DNA of 64,000 bases from Micromonospora sp. WMMD1120 (GCF_029626235.1 NZ_JARUBO010000005.1:5986001-6050000); one strand, 5' to 3'. Shown: positions 16,912 to 26,034, numbered from the stretch's first letter. Numbers and translations are program-made. Notes: generated from the sequence alone by a model not told the origin.

Positions 16912-17421
16912 TCACCGGACGGAACACCGCCGGGGCGGTTGGGCGCCGTCGGGCCCGACGATGGTGACCGCCGTCCAGACCTCCGCCAGGCCGGACTGGG
17001 CGGCGGCGTCGACGGTGGTGCAGATGATCTGGTCGGTCGCGTGCGCCGACAACGTCAGCGCCGCCCCGGTCGTCCGCACGGTGAGGCCACCGGACTGCCC
17101 GGCTCCCGACGTCACGGTGACGGCCGCACCGATCCCGGCCGGTACCTCGCTGGTCAGGCCCTGGTCGCGCTCGTCCCGCTCGGGGCCGGCGGCGAGCAGG
17201 GCGAGCGCCTGCCCCGGGGAGGTGGCGCCGCTCGCCGTCGGACGCAGGACCAGCACCAGGTCGTCCCCCGCGAGCAGGTAGATCGTGCTGCCCTGGGACG
17301 GGCCGCTGACCGCGGAGCGACCGGTGATGACCTCGCTGGGCCGTACCCCGCAACCCGCCGCGCCCAGGGTCAGCAGCAGGGCGCCGGCGAGCAGGGCGCG
17401 TCCGGCCCGGTGGCCGGTCAC
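16912..17421 (-). CDS. Small lipoprotein with GerMN-like segment
   Basis: 169-residue predicted lipoprotein. The signal peptide MTGHRAGRALLAGALLLTLG ends in lipobox GAAGC (Cys24). The stretch PGQALALLAAGPERDERDQG followed by LTSEVPAG resembles the GerMN domain found in spore-germination GerM and in LpqB, the lipoprotein encoded beside the MtrAB two-component system. Its GTG start (17421) overlaps the kinase stop (GTGA). Genetic position suggests it modulates the kinase, as LpqB is proposed to do for MtrB (inference). Confidence 0.8.
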   Translation of the reverse strand: MTGHRAGRALLAGALLLTLGAAGCGVRPSEVITGRSAVSGPSQGSTIYLLAGDDLVLVLRPTASGATSPGQALALLAAGPERDERDQGLTSEVPAGIGAAVTVTSGAGQSGGLTVRTTGAALTLSAHATDQIICTTVDAAAQSGLAEVWTAVTIVGPDGAQPPRRCSVR

Positions 17422-18875
17422 CGGGCGCCTCCGGCGTCGGCCGTGTCGCGGGGCAGGCGGAGCGTGAACACCGCGCCACCGGCCGGACCGTTGCCGGCGA
17501 CGAGGGAGCCCTGTCGCTCGCCACGACGGTGCAGGCGCGCGTTCTCCCAGGCGATGGCGAGGCCGAGGCCGCTGCCCTCGGAGCGGGTCCGCGCGGTGTC
17601 GGCCTTGTAGAAGCGGTCGAAGACGTGCGGCAGCACCTCCGGGTCCAGTCCCGGTCCCTGGTCGGCCACCTCGACGGTGACCCAGTCCGCGTCGGCGTCC
17701 AGGCGTACGGACACCGGCTCGGCGCCGTGCCGCAGGGCGTTGCCGACCAGGTTGGCGACGATGACGTCCAGTCGGCGGGGGTCGAGCCGGGCCACCACAC
17801 CGGGTGGCAGCTCCGCGCGTACCCGCTCGTGCCAGCCGCGGACGCGCAACGTCGCGGCCACCGCGGCGGCGACGTCCACGTCGTCCGGGGCGAGGCGCGC
17901 CGTGCCGGAGTCGAACCGGCTCACCTCGATCAGGTCGTTGACGAGCCGGGTGAGGTTCTGCGTCTCCTGGCTGACCAGCCGGGCGGCCCGGCCCGCGTCT
18001 CCGGGCAGGTGCTCCGCCTCCTCGTCCAGCACGTCGGTGACCGCCGTCATCGCGGTCAGCGGGGTACGGAGTTCGTGCGAGACGTCGGCGACGAAGCGGC
18101 GGGCGTCCGCCTCCATCCGGCGCAGTTCACCGACCTGCCGCTCCAGGGTGCCCGCGGTGTCGTTGAAGGTCCGGGCCACATCGGCCAGCTCGTCCACGCC
18201 CCGCACCGTCAACCGGGTGCTCAGGTCGCCCTCGCCGAGCCGGAGCGCCGCCCGGCCCAACTCGCGGACGGGCCGCAGCACTCCCCGGGCAGCCAGCAGG
18301 GCCAGCAGGACGGCCAGGACCAGGGACAGGCCCCCGGTCAGCCACGCCAGGGTGGCGAGCCGGTCGATGCTCTGCTGCTCGGCCACGAGACTGCGCGCCG
18401 AGTAGACCTCCAGGCCGGACGATCGGGACACCCCGGCGGATCGGTCGAGGCGCAGTTGGGTGCCGATGAACAGCATGGGTTGCCCGTCCACCGTGACCCG
18501 CTGCCAGGCGAGGCGGCCGTCGCCGACCTCGCGGCGCAGGGCGGGGGTGACCGGGTCGGGCGCGGACGTGCCCGACGACCGCATGTCCCGGTAGACGACC
18601 ACCGCGAACCCCTCCCGGTCGGAGAGCCGCTGGGCCAGCAGGTCGAGTTCCTTCTGGGTCGGCGGGAGCTGCACGATCGGGTAGACCCTGCCGAGCTGGT
18701 CGGTCAGCGACGCCACCGCGGCGTCCTGCGCCTGTTGCAGGATGACGGTGCGGGCCTGGACGTAGCTGCCGCTGGCCACCACCGCCGTGGTGGTCACCCC
18801 CAACAACGCGAACGCCAGCAGCAGCCGGACCCGCAGGCCGGAAATTTGGGCGCCGGCCCGTCGCCAGGACGTCAC
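17418..18875 (-). CDS. Sensor histidine kinase (HAMP, HisKA, HATPase)
   Basis: 485-residue membrane sensor kinase. Transmembrane helix 1 is at about residues 16-36, an extracytoplasmic sensor of about 130 residues follows, helix 2 is near residues 178-197 and a HAMP domain at about 198-250. The phospho-acceptor is His267 in DVSHELRTPLTAM; the N box is NLVGNALRHG, G1 VADQGPGL and G2 GSGLGLAI. It overlaps the response regulator stop (GTGA at 18872-18875) and the downstream lipoprotein, making an RR-HK-lipoprotein module like mtrAB-lpqB or vanRS. Ligand unknown; the position opposite the racemase/ligase genes suggests envelope or glycopeptide stress. Confidence 0.94.
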   Translation of the reverse strand: MTSWRRAGAQISGLRVRLLLAFALLGVTTTAVVASGSYVQARTVILQQAQDAAVASLTDQLGRVYPIVQLPPTQKELDLLAQRLSDREGFAVVVYRDMRSSGTSAPDPVTPALRREVGDGRLAWQRVTVDGQPMLFIGTQLRLDRSAGVSRSSGLEVYSARSLVAEQQSIDRLATLAWLTGGLSLVLAVLLALLAARGVLRPVRELGRAALRLGEGDLSTRLTVRGVDELADVARTFNDTAGTLERQVGELRRMEADARRFVADVSHELRTPLTAMTAVTDVLDEEAEHLPGDAGRAARLVSQETQNLTRLVNDLIEVSRFDSGTARLAPDDVDVAAAVAATLRVRGWHERVRAELPPGVVARLDPRRLDVIVANLVGNALRHGAEPVSVRLDADADWVTVEVADQGPGLDPEVLPHVFDRFYKADTARTRSEGSGLGLAIAWENARLHRRGERQGSLVAGNGPAGGAVFTLRLPRDTADAGGAR

Positions 18876-19567
18876 AGCGGCCCGAACCGGTATCCGAAAC
18901 CGCGTACGGTCTGGATGTAGACCGGCGCCGAGGAGTCAGTCTCGATCTTGGCGCGCACCCGCTGGACGCACGCGTCCACCAGACGCGAGTCGCCGAGGTA
19001 CCCGTGCTCCCAGACGGCGGTCAGCAGTTGCTGACGGCTGAGCACCTGGCCGGGCGTGTGCGAGAGTTCGAGCAGCAGTCGCAACTCCGTCGGGGCGAGG
19101 CTGACCGGCTTGCCGTCCCTGCTGACCACCAACGCCGCCCGGTCGATCGTCAACGCGCCGTGCTGCTCGGGGCCGGCCCGCTCGCCGCCGGCACGCCGCG
19201 ACCCGGCGCCGGTGCGCCGGAGCACCGCGCGGATGCGGGCCTCGAGCACCCGGGCCTGGACGGGTTTGACCACGTAGTCGTCGGCGCCGGCCTCCAGGCC
19301 CGCCACCACGTCCATGTCGTCGTTGCGGGCGGTGAGCATGATGATCGGCAGGTCGCCGAGCTGCCGGATCCGCCGGCAGACCTCGAACCCGTCCATCCCG
19401 GGCAGCATGAGGTCGAGGACCACGACGTCCGACGGGCTCCTGCGCAGCCGCTCCAGCCCCTGCTCGCCGGTCTCCACCGCGTGCACCGTGTGGCCCTGCC
19501 GGGTGAGCGCCAACTGCAGCCCGTCGCGCACCGTCTGGTGGTCTTCGATCAGCAGCACCTGGGACAT
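18872..19567 (-). CDS. OmpR/PhoB-family response regulator
   Basis: 231-residue response regulator. The receiver domain has the acidic pair in LLIEDHQTV, phospho-acceptor Asp52 (VVVLDLMLPGMDG), Thr79 (MLTAR) and Lys101 (YVVKPV). A C-terminal winged-helix domain (SLAPTELRLLLELSHTPGQ ... RGFGYRF) binds DNA. The linker is unusually long and Gly/Ala/Arg-rich (about residues 113-135). ATG 19567 is 28 bases after the PAP2 gene, so the four genes PAP2-RR-HK-lipoprotein form one operon. Cognate kinase is the overlapping gene. Confidence 0.95.
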   Translation of the reverse strand: MSQVLLIEDHQTVRDGLQLALTRQGHTVHAVETGEQGLERLRRSPSDVVVLDLMLPGMDGFEVCRRIRQLGDLPIIMLTARNDDMDVVAGLEAGADDYVVKPVQARVLEARIRAVLRRTGAGSRRAGGERAGPEQHGALTIDRAALVVSRDGKPVSLAPTELRLLLELSHTPGQVLSRQQLLTAVWEHGYLGDSRLVDACVQRVRAKIETDSSAPVYIQTVRGFGYRFGPL

Positions 19568-19595
19568 GTCGCCAAGTATCCCCTCATGACGTTGT

Positions 19596-20570
19596 TTAAC
19601 GTTTGATCGATGGCGGTGCGTGCTCGCGCGGCGGCCGCGGCACCGCGAAGTCCGCCGACCGCACCAGGAACACCACCGAACCGATCAGGAGCACCGTCGA
19701 CCCGCCGGCCGCCACGATGGCGACGAGCAGCCCGGACCGCACCGACGCGACCAGACCGGGCACGACCACCAACACCACCCAGACGAGCACGACCAGCCCG
19801 ACCGCCGCCTCGGCCAGTCGTCGCCCCGGTCCGCCGGCGTCCGCACCGGTGGCCGCGACGCGGTCCCCGGGCAGGGCCGCCAACGCGGCGGCGGCCAGGC
19901 AGAACACCGTCACGCCCAGCAGCACGCCACCGAGCGCGTCACTGAACCGGTGCCAACCCGCGATCATGGTGGCGGCGGCGATCACCGACACCCCGGCCGC
20001 CCCCGGCACCGCCAGCCACCGCCGGGCCCACCCGGGCAGCACCAGCAGGAACGCCAGCAGCAGGGCGGTCGCCGCCGCGACGTGGCCGCTCGGGAAGCTG
20101 TTGTGGGTCGTCGAACTCTCGATCTGGAGATCCGGGCGGGGCAGCGCCGACTTCAGCGCGCCGGCCACCAGCACCGTGCCCAGGACCAGGCCCACGCCGA
20201 CGACCGCCGCCACGAGTCGCCGGCGGAGCGCACCCACCAGCACCACCAGAGCGAGTACCGCGGCGATCAGCGTCGGGCGGCCGAAGGCGGCCAACACGGT
20301 CTTGGCCGGACCCACCAGGGTCGTCCGCTGCTCGTACCCCCCACCCCGTTCGGCGGGCGGCAGGAGCACGCCGTCCAGCCACTGCCCGGCCGCCGTCCGC
20401 ACGAAGACGGTGGCGGTGAGGGTCAGCGCGAGCAGACCACACAGCGCGGCCGCGAGCAGCCGGCGTCCCAGCGGCGTCGCGGCGCGGGCGTGCGGCGCCG
20501 GTCGCGCCGGCGACGGGCCGGGCGTCGGCCGACCGACGGAGTACGACGATCCGATGGACATGGCGACCAT
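19596..20570 (-). CDS. PAP2-family membrane phosphatase
   Basis: 324-residue membrane protein of the type 2 phosphatidic-acid phosphatase family, which dephosphorylates lipid phosphates such as undecaprenyl pyrophosphate or phosphatidic acid on the outer face of the membrane. The three catalytic motifs are KSALPRPD, PSGHVAAAT and GWHRFSDALGG. A Pro/Ala-rich cytoplasmic N-terminus precedes the first helix, and three extra hydrophobic helices follow the catalytic core. ATG 20570 is used; ATG 20561 is an alternative. First gene of the operon with the two-component pair, consistent with a role in the lipid carrier cycle of cell-wall synthesis (inference). Confidence 0.88.
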   Translation of the reverse strand: MVAMSIGSSYSVGRPTPGPSPARPAPHARAATPLGRRLLAAALCGLLALTLTATVFVRTAAGQWLDGVLLPPAERGGGYEQRTTLVGPAKTVLAAFGRPTLIAAVLALVVLVGALRRRLVAAVVGVGLVLGTVLVAGALKSALPRPDLQIESSTTHNSFPSGHVAAATALLLAFLLVLPGWARRWLAVPGAAGVSVIAAATMIAGWHRFSDALGGVLLGVTVFCLAAAALAALPGDRVAATGADAGGPGRRLAEAAVGLVVLVWVVLVVVPGLVASVRSGLLVAIVAAGGSTVLLIGSVVFLVRSADFAVPRPPREHAPPSIKR

Positions 20571-20673
20571 GCTCGTCCCGCCGGGTCCGCACGGCGTCCC
20601 CGGATTGTCTTGGTTCTGTCACAACCACCCCCCACCGCCGCCGGAGAGCGGATCGTCGGCGGTGGACCGGCCG

Positions 20674-20719
20674 GGCCGGGAAATTTGCCTCTCCGTCGGC
20701 AACCAGGTTTTACCCGGCC
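20674..20719. other. Nested inverted repeats in the PAP2/wHTH divergent gap
   Basis: Outer arms GGCCGGG (20674-20680) and CCCGGCC (20713-20719) enclose a second stem TTGCC/GGCAA (20685-20689 and 20698-20702) with an 8-base loop. It lies about 100 bases before the winged-helix gene and may be an operator or a leader-RNA structure. No known riboswitch class matches. Confidence 0.3.
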
Positions 20720-20819
20720 GAGATGAGCCGCCACTAGGGTCAAGACGTTGATCGATGTTTCGGTCGCGGTGCGAAAAATCCATCCGGAGTACGGTGGGGG
20801 AACCGGAAGGTGTGGGGGA

Positions 20820-21323
20820 ATGCAGGCAACTCCAGTCGCCAGCCTGGTCATCGGCATCGCATCCTCGCCAGCCGAACGCCGACATCTGGCTCGGCTGCTC
20901 GGCGGCAGTGACGCCTTCCTGATCGTCTCGAACGTCGACCAGGCCCGGGAGTTCCTCGGGGTGGTCCGGGCGTCCCCCGCCAGCACCGCCGCGCCGCCGG
21001 CCACGCGCGCGGAGGTGACGCCGAGCCCGCAACCACCGCCGGACCTGGCCGTCGACTCCGACCGCCGGGTGCTGCGCTGGCGTGACCGGGAGATCGACCT
21101 GACCCGACTGGAACACGACGTCCTGCTCTGCCTGGTGCACGAACCCGGGCAGGTCTGGACGTACGAGCGGCTGCACCTGGAGGTCTGGGGCAACCGGCAC
21201 CTCGGCCGCAACTCCGACATGCACTCGGTCGTCCGCCGGGTGCGTGGCAAGCTCGCCCGGCTGAACGCCGCCGCGACGATCCACGCGGTACGCGGCGTCG
21301 GCTTCCGGCTCGCCCCGGTCTGA
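20820..21323 (+). CDS. Winged-helix transcriptional regulator (OmpR-type DNA-binding domain only)
   Basis: 167-residue regulator. The N-terminal about 60 residues (MQATPVASLVIGIASSPAER...) look like a receiver-fold remnant without phospho-acceptor aspartate. The C-terminal domain (VLRWRDREIDLTRLEHDVLL to RGVGFRLAPV) is a Trans_reg_C winged helix with the usual WTYERLHLEVWG and RRVRGKLARL helices. ATG 20820 has GGAAGG 9 bases upstream; the frame is open from TTG 20748 but that part is poor. A clear paralogue lies at 26035-26610 on the other side of the protease gene. Target genes unknown; the neighbouring protease is the obvious candidate. Confidence 0.85.
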   Translation: MQATPVASLVIGIASSPAERRHLARLLGGSDAFLIVSNVDQAREFLGVVRASPASTAAPPATRAEVTPSPQPPPDLAVDSDRRVLRWRDREIDLTRLEHDVLLCLVHEPGQVWTYERLHLEVWGNRHLGRNSDMHSVVRRVRGKLARLNAAATIHAVRGVGFRLAPV

Positions 21324-21337
21324 TCCCCCGCGCGTGG

Positions 21338-21372
21338 TCCGGCCCGCCCGGTCGGGGACCAGGCGGGCCGGA
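21338..21372. terminator. Hairpin between convergent wHTH and protease genes
   Basis: Perfect 11-base arms TCCGGCCCGCC and GGCGGGCCGGA with a 13-base loop, placed between the stop of the regulator (21323) and the stop of the protease (21395). It can terminate transcription from both sides. Confidence 0.7.
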
Positions 21373-21394
21373 TTCGCTCGCTACCGCTGCGGCG

Positions 21395-24300
21395 TCAGCA
21401 CTTGATGGGCGTCAACCCGAAGTCCTCGACCGTCGGCGTGGTGGTGTTGATCTTCGCTTGACGGGTCTGCGGCTTCCAGCCGTCCTTGGCGACGATCATC
21501 GTGAGCGGGTTGTTGCGGCGGTCCATCCAGTAGGCGTACTTACCCCCGGCGTCGGTGGCGAAGGTGTAGGACGCCGCCCACGAGTCGACCTGGACGACCG
21601 CGCCGGTGAGCGGCGAGGTGGCGCCCTGGCAACTGGTGCCGGTGACCGTACCCATGAGCTTGCCCCAAGTCTTCGGGGGGTTCACGGTCATGGTCACCGC
21701 GACCGGCGGCACCGAGTACGGGGTGTTCTCGGCGATCCCGACCGCGCCGGAGTACGTCCCCGGCTGGTCCACGTTCGCGGTCAGCCCGACGGTGACAGTG
21801 ACCTTGTCGCCCGGCGCGAGGGTGACCGCCGACTTGTCGATGGTCATCCAGCTGACGTCGGCCGCCGCCTCCGCGCAGCCCTCGAAGCCCGGCAGCGCCT
21901 CGCTGTTCGGGGCGGCGTTGAAACTGCCGGACGAGCCACCGATCTTGTAGAGGCCGCACGCCGCGCCGCCCCGGTACCGGGCGGTGTTGGCGTTCGGCAG
22001 GTTGGACCAGGAACCGGCCGCCGGGTCGAACGCGAAACCGGCGTTGCTGATGGCCCCGCCCTGCGAGCCACCGACGACGAGGAGCTTGCCGTTGGCGACG
22101 GCGTAGGAGCTGGCCCAGTTGTCGGTCGGCGCGTCGGCGACGGCGGTCCAGGTGTTGGCCCCCGGGTCGTACGCGTAGCTGGCCCTCTGCGCGGCGGAAC
22201 CGTCGTTGCCACCGGTGCAGTAGAGCGCGCCGTCGATCCCGCCGCAGGAGGCGAAGGCCACCGACTTCGGGTAGTTGGGGAGCGTCTCCCAGGTGTTGGT
22301 CACCGGGTCGAACCGGACGACGCTGTTCGACATCGGCGTGCAGTTGGCGGTGGTGCAGCCGCCGACCGCGTACAGCTTGCCGTCGACCACGCCCTGACCG
22401 GCCGCGGCCCGCGGCGCCGGGTTGGCGGCCAGCGCGGTCCAGGTGTTGGCCCCCGGGTCGTACGACCAGGTCGCCGAGTCGGGGCCCGCGTCGCCCCAGC
22501 CACCGGTAACAATGATCTTCCCACCGATGACGCCGGCCGTCACCGCGTTCCGGGCGCCGGGCAGGTCGGCGATGGCCGACCAGGTCTGCGCCGCCGGGTC
22601 GTAGACGTAGTTCTTGGCGGTGGAGGCGCTGCCGTCGCCACCGCCGAGGGAATACACCTTGCCGTCCAGGTTGACCACCCGGTTGTCCATGATGTTCGCC
22701 GGGTAGTTGGCGATGTCCGTCCACGGCGCGGCCTGCGGGCCGGTCGCGGCGGTGGCCGCCGTCGCCGCCTTGCCGGACGCCCTGGCGGCGAACGACGTCG
22801 GCGCGGTGAGCCGCTGCTCCGGCGCTCCGCTGGCCCCGAGCGTCTGCTGCCGGGTGACGGTCGAGCCGTCCGCCCGCAGCAGCTCGAACCCGTTGTCCCG
22901 CTCGGTGAACCTGACCTCCACCGGGGCGCCGCCGGTGTTGGTGACGGTGAACGTCTTGCTGGTCTTACCGCTGGGCATCTGCAGCGTCGCGCTGAGCTGC
23001 GTCGGGGTCACCGCCAGCCGGCCGGCCGCCAGCTGGAAGTTCGCCGCGGTCGCCCAGTCGGCCTCGACGTCGACCTGCTTGGTCTGGCTGACGTAGTTGC
23101 CGGCCGTCGCGGTGAACGGGTGCGCCCCGGTCAGCGACGAGTAGATCCAGTAGAAGCCGTCCTCCAGCCCCGGGTCGTCCGGGGTGGCCACGGTGACGGC
23201 CTTCTCGGCGGGTCGGTCCTTGCTGGTGACCGTCGCGCCGTTGACGTAGCCGCCGTCGTTCTTGTCGCGGACGTGGCCGACGACCAGGCCACCGTCGACC
23301 GGCACGCAGGTGACCTGGCTACCGATCAGGACGTTGTCGACCTCCCACCACCACTCGTACGAGGCGTCGTAGTAGTGGAAGCGGACCTGCACCTGCGCCT
23401 TGCCGGCCGCCTGCGGGATCGCGATCTCGGTGACCTTCGGCCCCCGCACGTCCGTCTCCTGACGCAGCACGTTGGTCCAGGTCGCGCCACCGTCGACGCT
23501 CAGGTCGACGTCGGCGACGTCCTCGTCGAGCTGGTTGAAGTCCTGGTTGAACCGGATGACCGGGGTCGCGACGTCGGTCAGGTTGACCACCGGGCTGACC
23601 AGCGAGGTGTCCTGGCTGGTGCCCGCTCCGTAGTCGTCGCTGTCGATCATCGCGAAGCCGCCGCTGCCGCCGGTCAGGTTGCCCCGCTCGCCGTCGTCGG
23701 TGAACTTCCAGACCTGACCGCTGCCCGCGTTGTCCACCACCGTCCAGCCGGCCGGGGTGGTGGTGCCGTCGAAGGTCTCGTACTCGCCGTCCGAGCCGAA
23801 CGTGTAGCCCGGCGCGGTGGTGCAGGTGGTGGTGTTCACCGGCACCGCGACGTTCGCGGTGACGTTGCCCGAGCCGACGACGACCTCCTTGGTGACGGTC
23901 TGGTAGCCCGGGTACTGCGACTCGTACTTCAGCGTGTAGGTCTGACCGGCCGGCAGCTTGATGCTGTACCGGCCGTTCGTCGGGGTGGTGTAGTCGTAGA
24001 CGCCGGCCACACCCGTCACCGTCACCTTGGCGTACAGCGGCCAGCCGTGGCCGGAGCCGTCGGTGACCGAGCCGGAGACGGTGACGCTCGGCACCGCGGT
24101 GAGCGCGACGTCGAGCGTGGTGGTCGCACCCTTGGTGACGGTGACCGCCTTCGTGACGCTGCCGTACCCGAAGGCCGCGACGGTGAGTTGGTAGTCACCG
24201 GTGGGGAGCTGGGTCGAGTACTTCCCGTCGGCGCCGGTGGTCAGCTCGCGGGCGGCCGGGCCGGTGAGCGTCAGCGTCGCGCCGGCGATCGGGGCGCCGC

Positions 24301-25819
24301 TGGTCGCGTCGGTGACGGTGCCGGCGAGCGTGCCGATGTCGCCGGTGGGGGCGGCGTTGAGCAGGGCGAGGGCGTCCAGCCGACCCTCGCCGTAGACGTT
24401 GTTGTCGGCGGCGGTGCCACCGCACTGGTCGTCGGCCTTGTCGATCGCCGTGCCGTTGAGCAGCGCGCGGGTCGCGTCCACGTCACCGACCAGCGACGGG
24501 GCCGCCGAGTACAGCAGCGCGACAGCGCCGGCCAGGTGCGGCGCGGCCATCGAGGTGCCGCTGATGCTGCCGTACGCGCTGCCCGGGATGCTCGACCGGA
24601 CGTTCACCCCCGGCGCGGAGATGTTGGGCTTGATCTCGCCGTTCTGACCGGCGCCGCGGGAGGAGAAGCCGGCGACGTTGTTGTTGACGTCGTACGCGCC
24701 GGTCGAGTAGTTGCTGGCGATGCTGCCCGGCGAGCCGCTGGTCTCACAGTCCGGCCCGCTGTTGCCGTTGGACCAGGTGCCGAAGATCCCGGACGCGGCC
24801 CAGGCGTCGGTCACGTCCTCCATGAACGGCTCGTTCGACGGGTCGCGGGTGCCCCACGAGTTGTTGATGATGTTCGGCCGCTTGCTCGCGTCCGGGTTCT
24901 GACCGTTGAGGTCCAGCGGCTCCAGCATCCACTGACCGGATTCGATCAGCGCGGCGTCGGTGGGGCAGCAGCCGTTCGCGGCGATCCACCTGACCCCGGG
25001 GGCGACACCGATCTGGTTGGCGCCGTCGGAGCCGGCCATGGTGCCCATGGTGTGCGTGCCGTGGCCGTCGTCGTCGCAGGGGGCCGTCGCGCAGGCGCCG
25101 GTGGAGCCGGCGGCGTTGAACCAGTTGTAGTTGTGGTCGAAGGTTCCGTCGCCGTTGTTGCCCCGGTACGCGTCGACGAGCGCCGGGTGGTCGAACTGGA
25201 CGCCGGTGTCGATGTTGGCGACGGTGATGCCCTCGCCCTTGACCCCGTACTGGGACCACACGTCGTCGGCGTTGATGTTGGCGATGCCCCACTCCAGGGC
25301 GTTCACCGTCTTCTCGTCGGTGCCCTTGGTGGTCTCGGGCACCTTGTAGGCGACCGGGGCGTAGAGGCCCTCGACCTCCGCGTGCCCGGCGAACTTCCGC
25401 GCCATCTCCAGCGAGCCGCTGCTCACCTTGATCGCGTTGGTGGCCCAGAAGGTCTGGTACTTCGCGCCCGCGCCGCTGAGTTCGGCCCGGATCTTGCCCT
25501 GGCTGGCCGCCGCGGTCTGGCGCAGGGCCTCCGCGACCGCCGTGCCGCGCTTCGACCAGTCCTTGATGGCCCTCGCCTTGCTGAGGTCCGCCCGGTCCTT
25601 GAACCGGATCCAGAAGTCCGCTTCACTCTTGGCCTGGAGCTGCTTGGCGAGCTCCGGTCGGATCTTGTCTCCGGTCGCGGCGCCCGCCCCCGTCGCGCCG
25701 ATCGGCGCCGCCTGCGCGCCGGAGCCGATGGTGGCCAGACATGTCGCGGCGAGGACCGTCGCCGCGGCGGCGCTCACCAGCGATCTGGCCGCGCGTCGCC
25801 ATTGTGGACGTCTGAACAT
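21395..25819 (-). CDS. Secreted S8 subtilase with carboxypeptidase-regulatory-like and Kelch domains
   Basis: 1474-residue exported serine protease. A signal peptide (MFRRPQWRRAARSLVSAAAA... cut near GAQA-APIG) precedes an inhibitor-like propeptide. The subtilisin triad is Asp204 (VANIDTGVQFDHP), His253 (DDDGHGTHTMG) and Ser423 (SISGTSMAAPHLAG). Then come two or three carboxypeptidase-regulatory-like beta domains (ATSGAPIAGATLTLTG; TDGSGHGWPLYAKV), an immune-inhibitor-A-like beta-sandwich (FDGTTTPAGWTVVDN), and a run of Kelch repeats at about residues 1030-1305 (KVYSLGGGDG, KIIVTGGWGD, KLYAVGGC, KLLVVGGSQGG), with a final repeat-like domain. ATG 25819 has GAGGGAGG 8 bases upstream. Family: bacillopeptidase-F-like. 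Possibly degrades proteins for nutrition; the Kelch propeller may bind glycans or surfaces. Confidence 0.93.
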   Translation of the reverse strand: MFRRPQWRRAARSLVSAAAATVLAATCLATIGSGAQAAPIGATGAGAATGDKIRPELAKQLQAKSEADFWIRFKDRADLSKARAIKDWSKRGTAVAEALRQTAAASQGKIRAELSGAGAKYQTFWATNAIKVSSGSLEMARKFAGHAEVEGLYAPVAYKVPETTKGTDEKTVNALEWGIANINADDVWSQYGVKGEGITVANIDTGVQFDHPALVDAYRGNNGDGTFDHNYNWFNAAGSTGACATAPCDDDGHGTHTMGTMAGSDGANQIGVAPGVRWIAANGCCPTDAALIESGQWMLEPLDLNGQNPDASKRPNIINNSWGTRDPSNEPFMEDVTDAWAASGIFGTWSNGNSGPDCETSGSPGSIASNYSTGAYDVNNNVAGFSSRGAGQNGEIKPNISAPGVNVRSSIPGSAYGSISGTSMAAPHLAGAVALLYSAAPSLVGDVDATRALLNGTAIDKADDQCGGTAADNNVYGEGRLDALALLNAAPTGDIGTLAGTVTDATSGAPIAGATLTLTGPAARELTTGADGKYSTQLPTGDYQLTVAAFGYGSVTKAVTVTKGATTTLDVALTAVPSVTVSGSVTDGSGHGWPLYAKVTVTGVAGVYDYTTPTNGRYSIKLPAGQTYTLKYESQYPGYQTVTKEVVVGSGNVTANVAVPVNTTTCTTAPGYTFGSDGEYETFDGTTTPAGWTVVDNAGSGQVWKFTDDGERGNLTGGSGGFAMIDSDDYGAGTSQDTSLVSPVVNLTDVATPVIRFNQDFNQLDEDVADVDLSVDGGATWTNVLRQETDVRGPKVTEIAIPQAAGKAQVQVRFHYYDASYEWWWEVDNVLIGSQVTCVPVDGGLVVGHVRDKNDGGYVNGATVTSKDRPAEKAVTVATPDDPGLEDGFYWIYSSLTGAHPFTATAGNYVSQTKQVDVEADWATAANFQLAAGRLAVTPTQLSATLQMPSGKTSKTFTVTNTGGAPVEVRFTERDNGFELLRADGSTVTRQQTLGASGAPEQRLTAPTSFAARASGKAATAATAATGPQAAPWTDIANYPANIMDNRVVNLDGKVYSLGGGDGSASTAKNYVYDPAAQTWSAIADLPGARNAVTAGVIGGKIIVTGGWGDAGPDSATWSYDPGANTWTALAANPAPRAAAGQGVVDGKLYAVGGCTTANCTPMSNSVVRFDPVTNTWETLPNYPKSVAFASCGGIDGALYCTGGNDGSAAQRASYAYDPGANTWTAVADAPTDNWASSYAVANGKLLVVGGSQGGAISNAGFAFDPAAGSWSNLPNANTARYRGGAACGLYKIGGSSGSFNAAPNSEALPGFEGCAEAAADVSWMTIDKSAVTLAPGDKVTVTVGLTANVDQPGTYSGAVGIAENTPYSVPPVAVTMTVNPPKTWGKLMGTVTGTSCQGATSPLTGAVVQVDSWAASYTFATDAGGKYAYWMDRRNNPLTMIVAKDGWKPQTRQAKINTTTPTVEDFGLTPIKC

Positions 25820-26034
25820 TGGTGCTGCCTCCCTCAGAACGACCCAGGGTGTAGTGGGCCACGAGGAAAGGTGTGAAAGATTCGCCATGCCTCCCCCATG
25901 CACCGCGCGGGTCACGCCGGTTGCCCGACTGGACACTATGATCGAGAAGAACGGCTGATCAAGAACTTGCCGTGAGCAACTTGTCGCTAAGAGTCGCAGT
26001 GCTGGCGGCGCGCTTGCCAATCATTGTCAATAGC

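Noticed and set aside
20674..20719. Known riboswitch class in the gap
   Set aside because: The conserved cores of c-di-AMP, c-di-GMP and cobalamin riboswitches are absent.
21458..25876. 1472-codon plus-strand open frame opposite the subtilase
   Set aside because: Antisense shadow; no domain or signal peptide.
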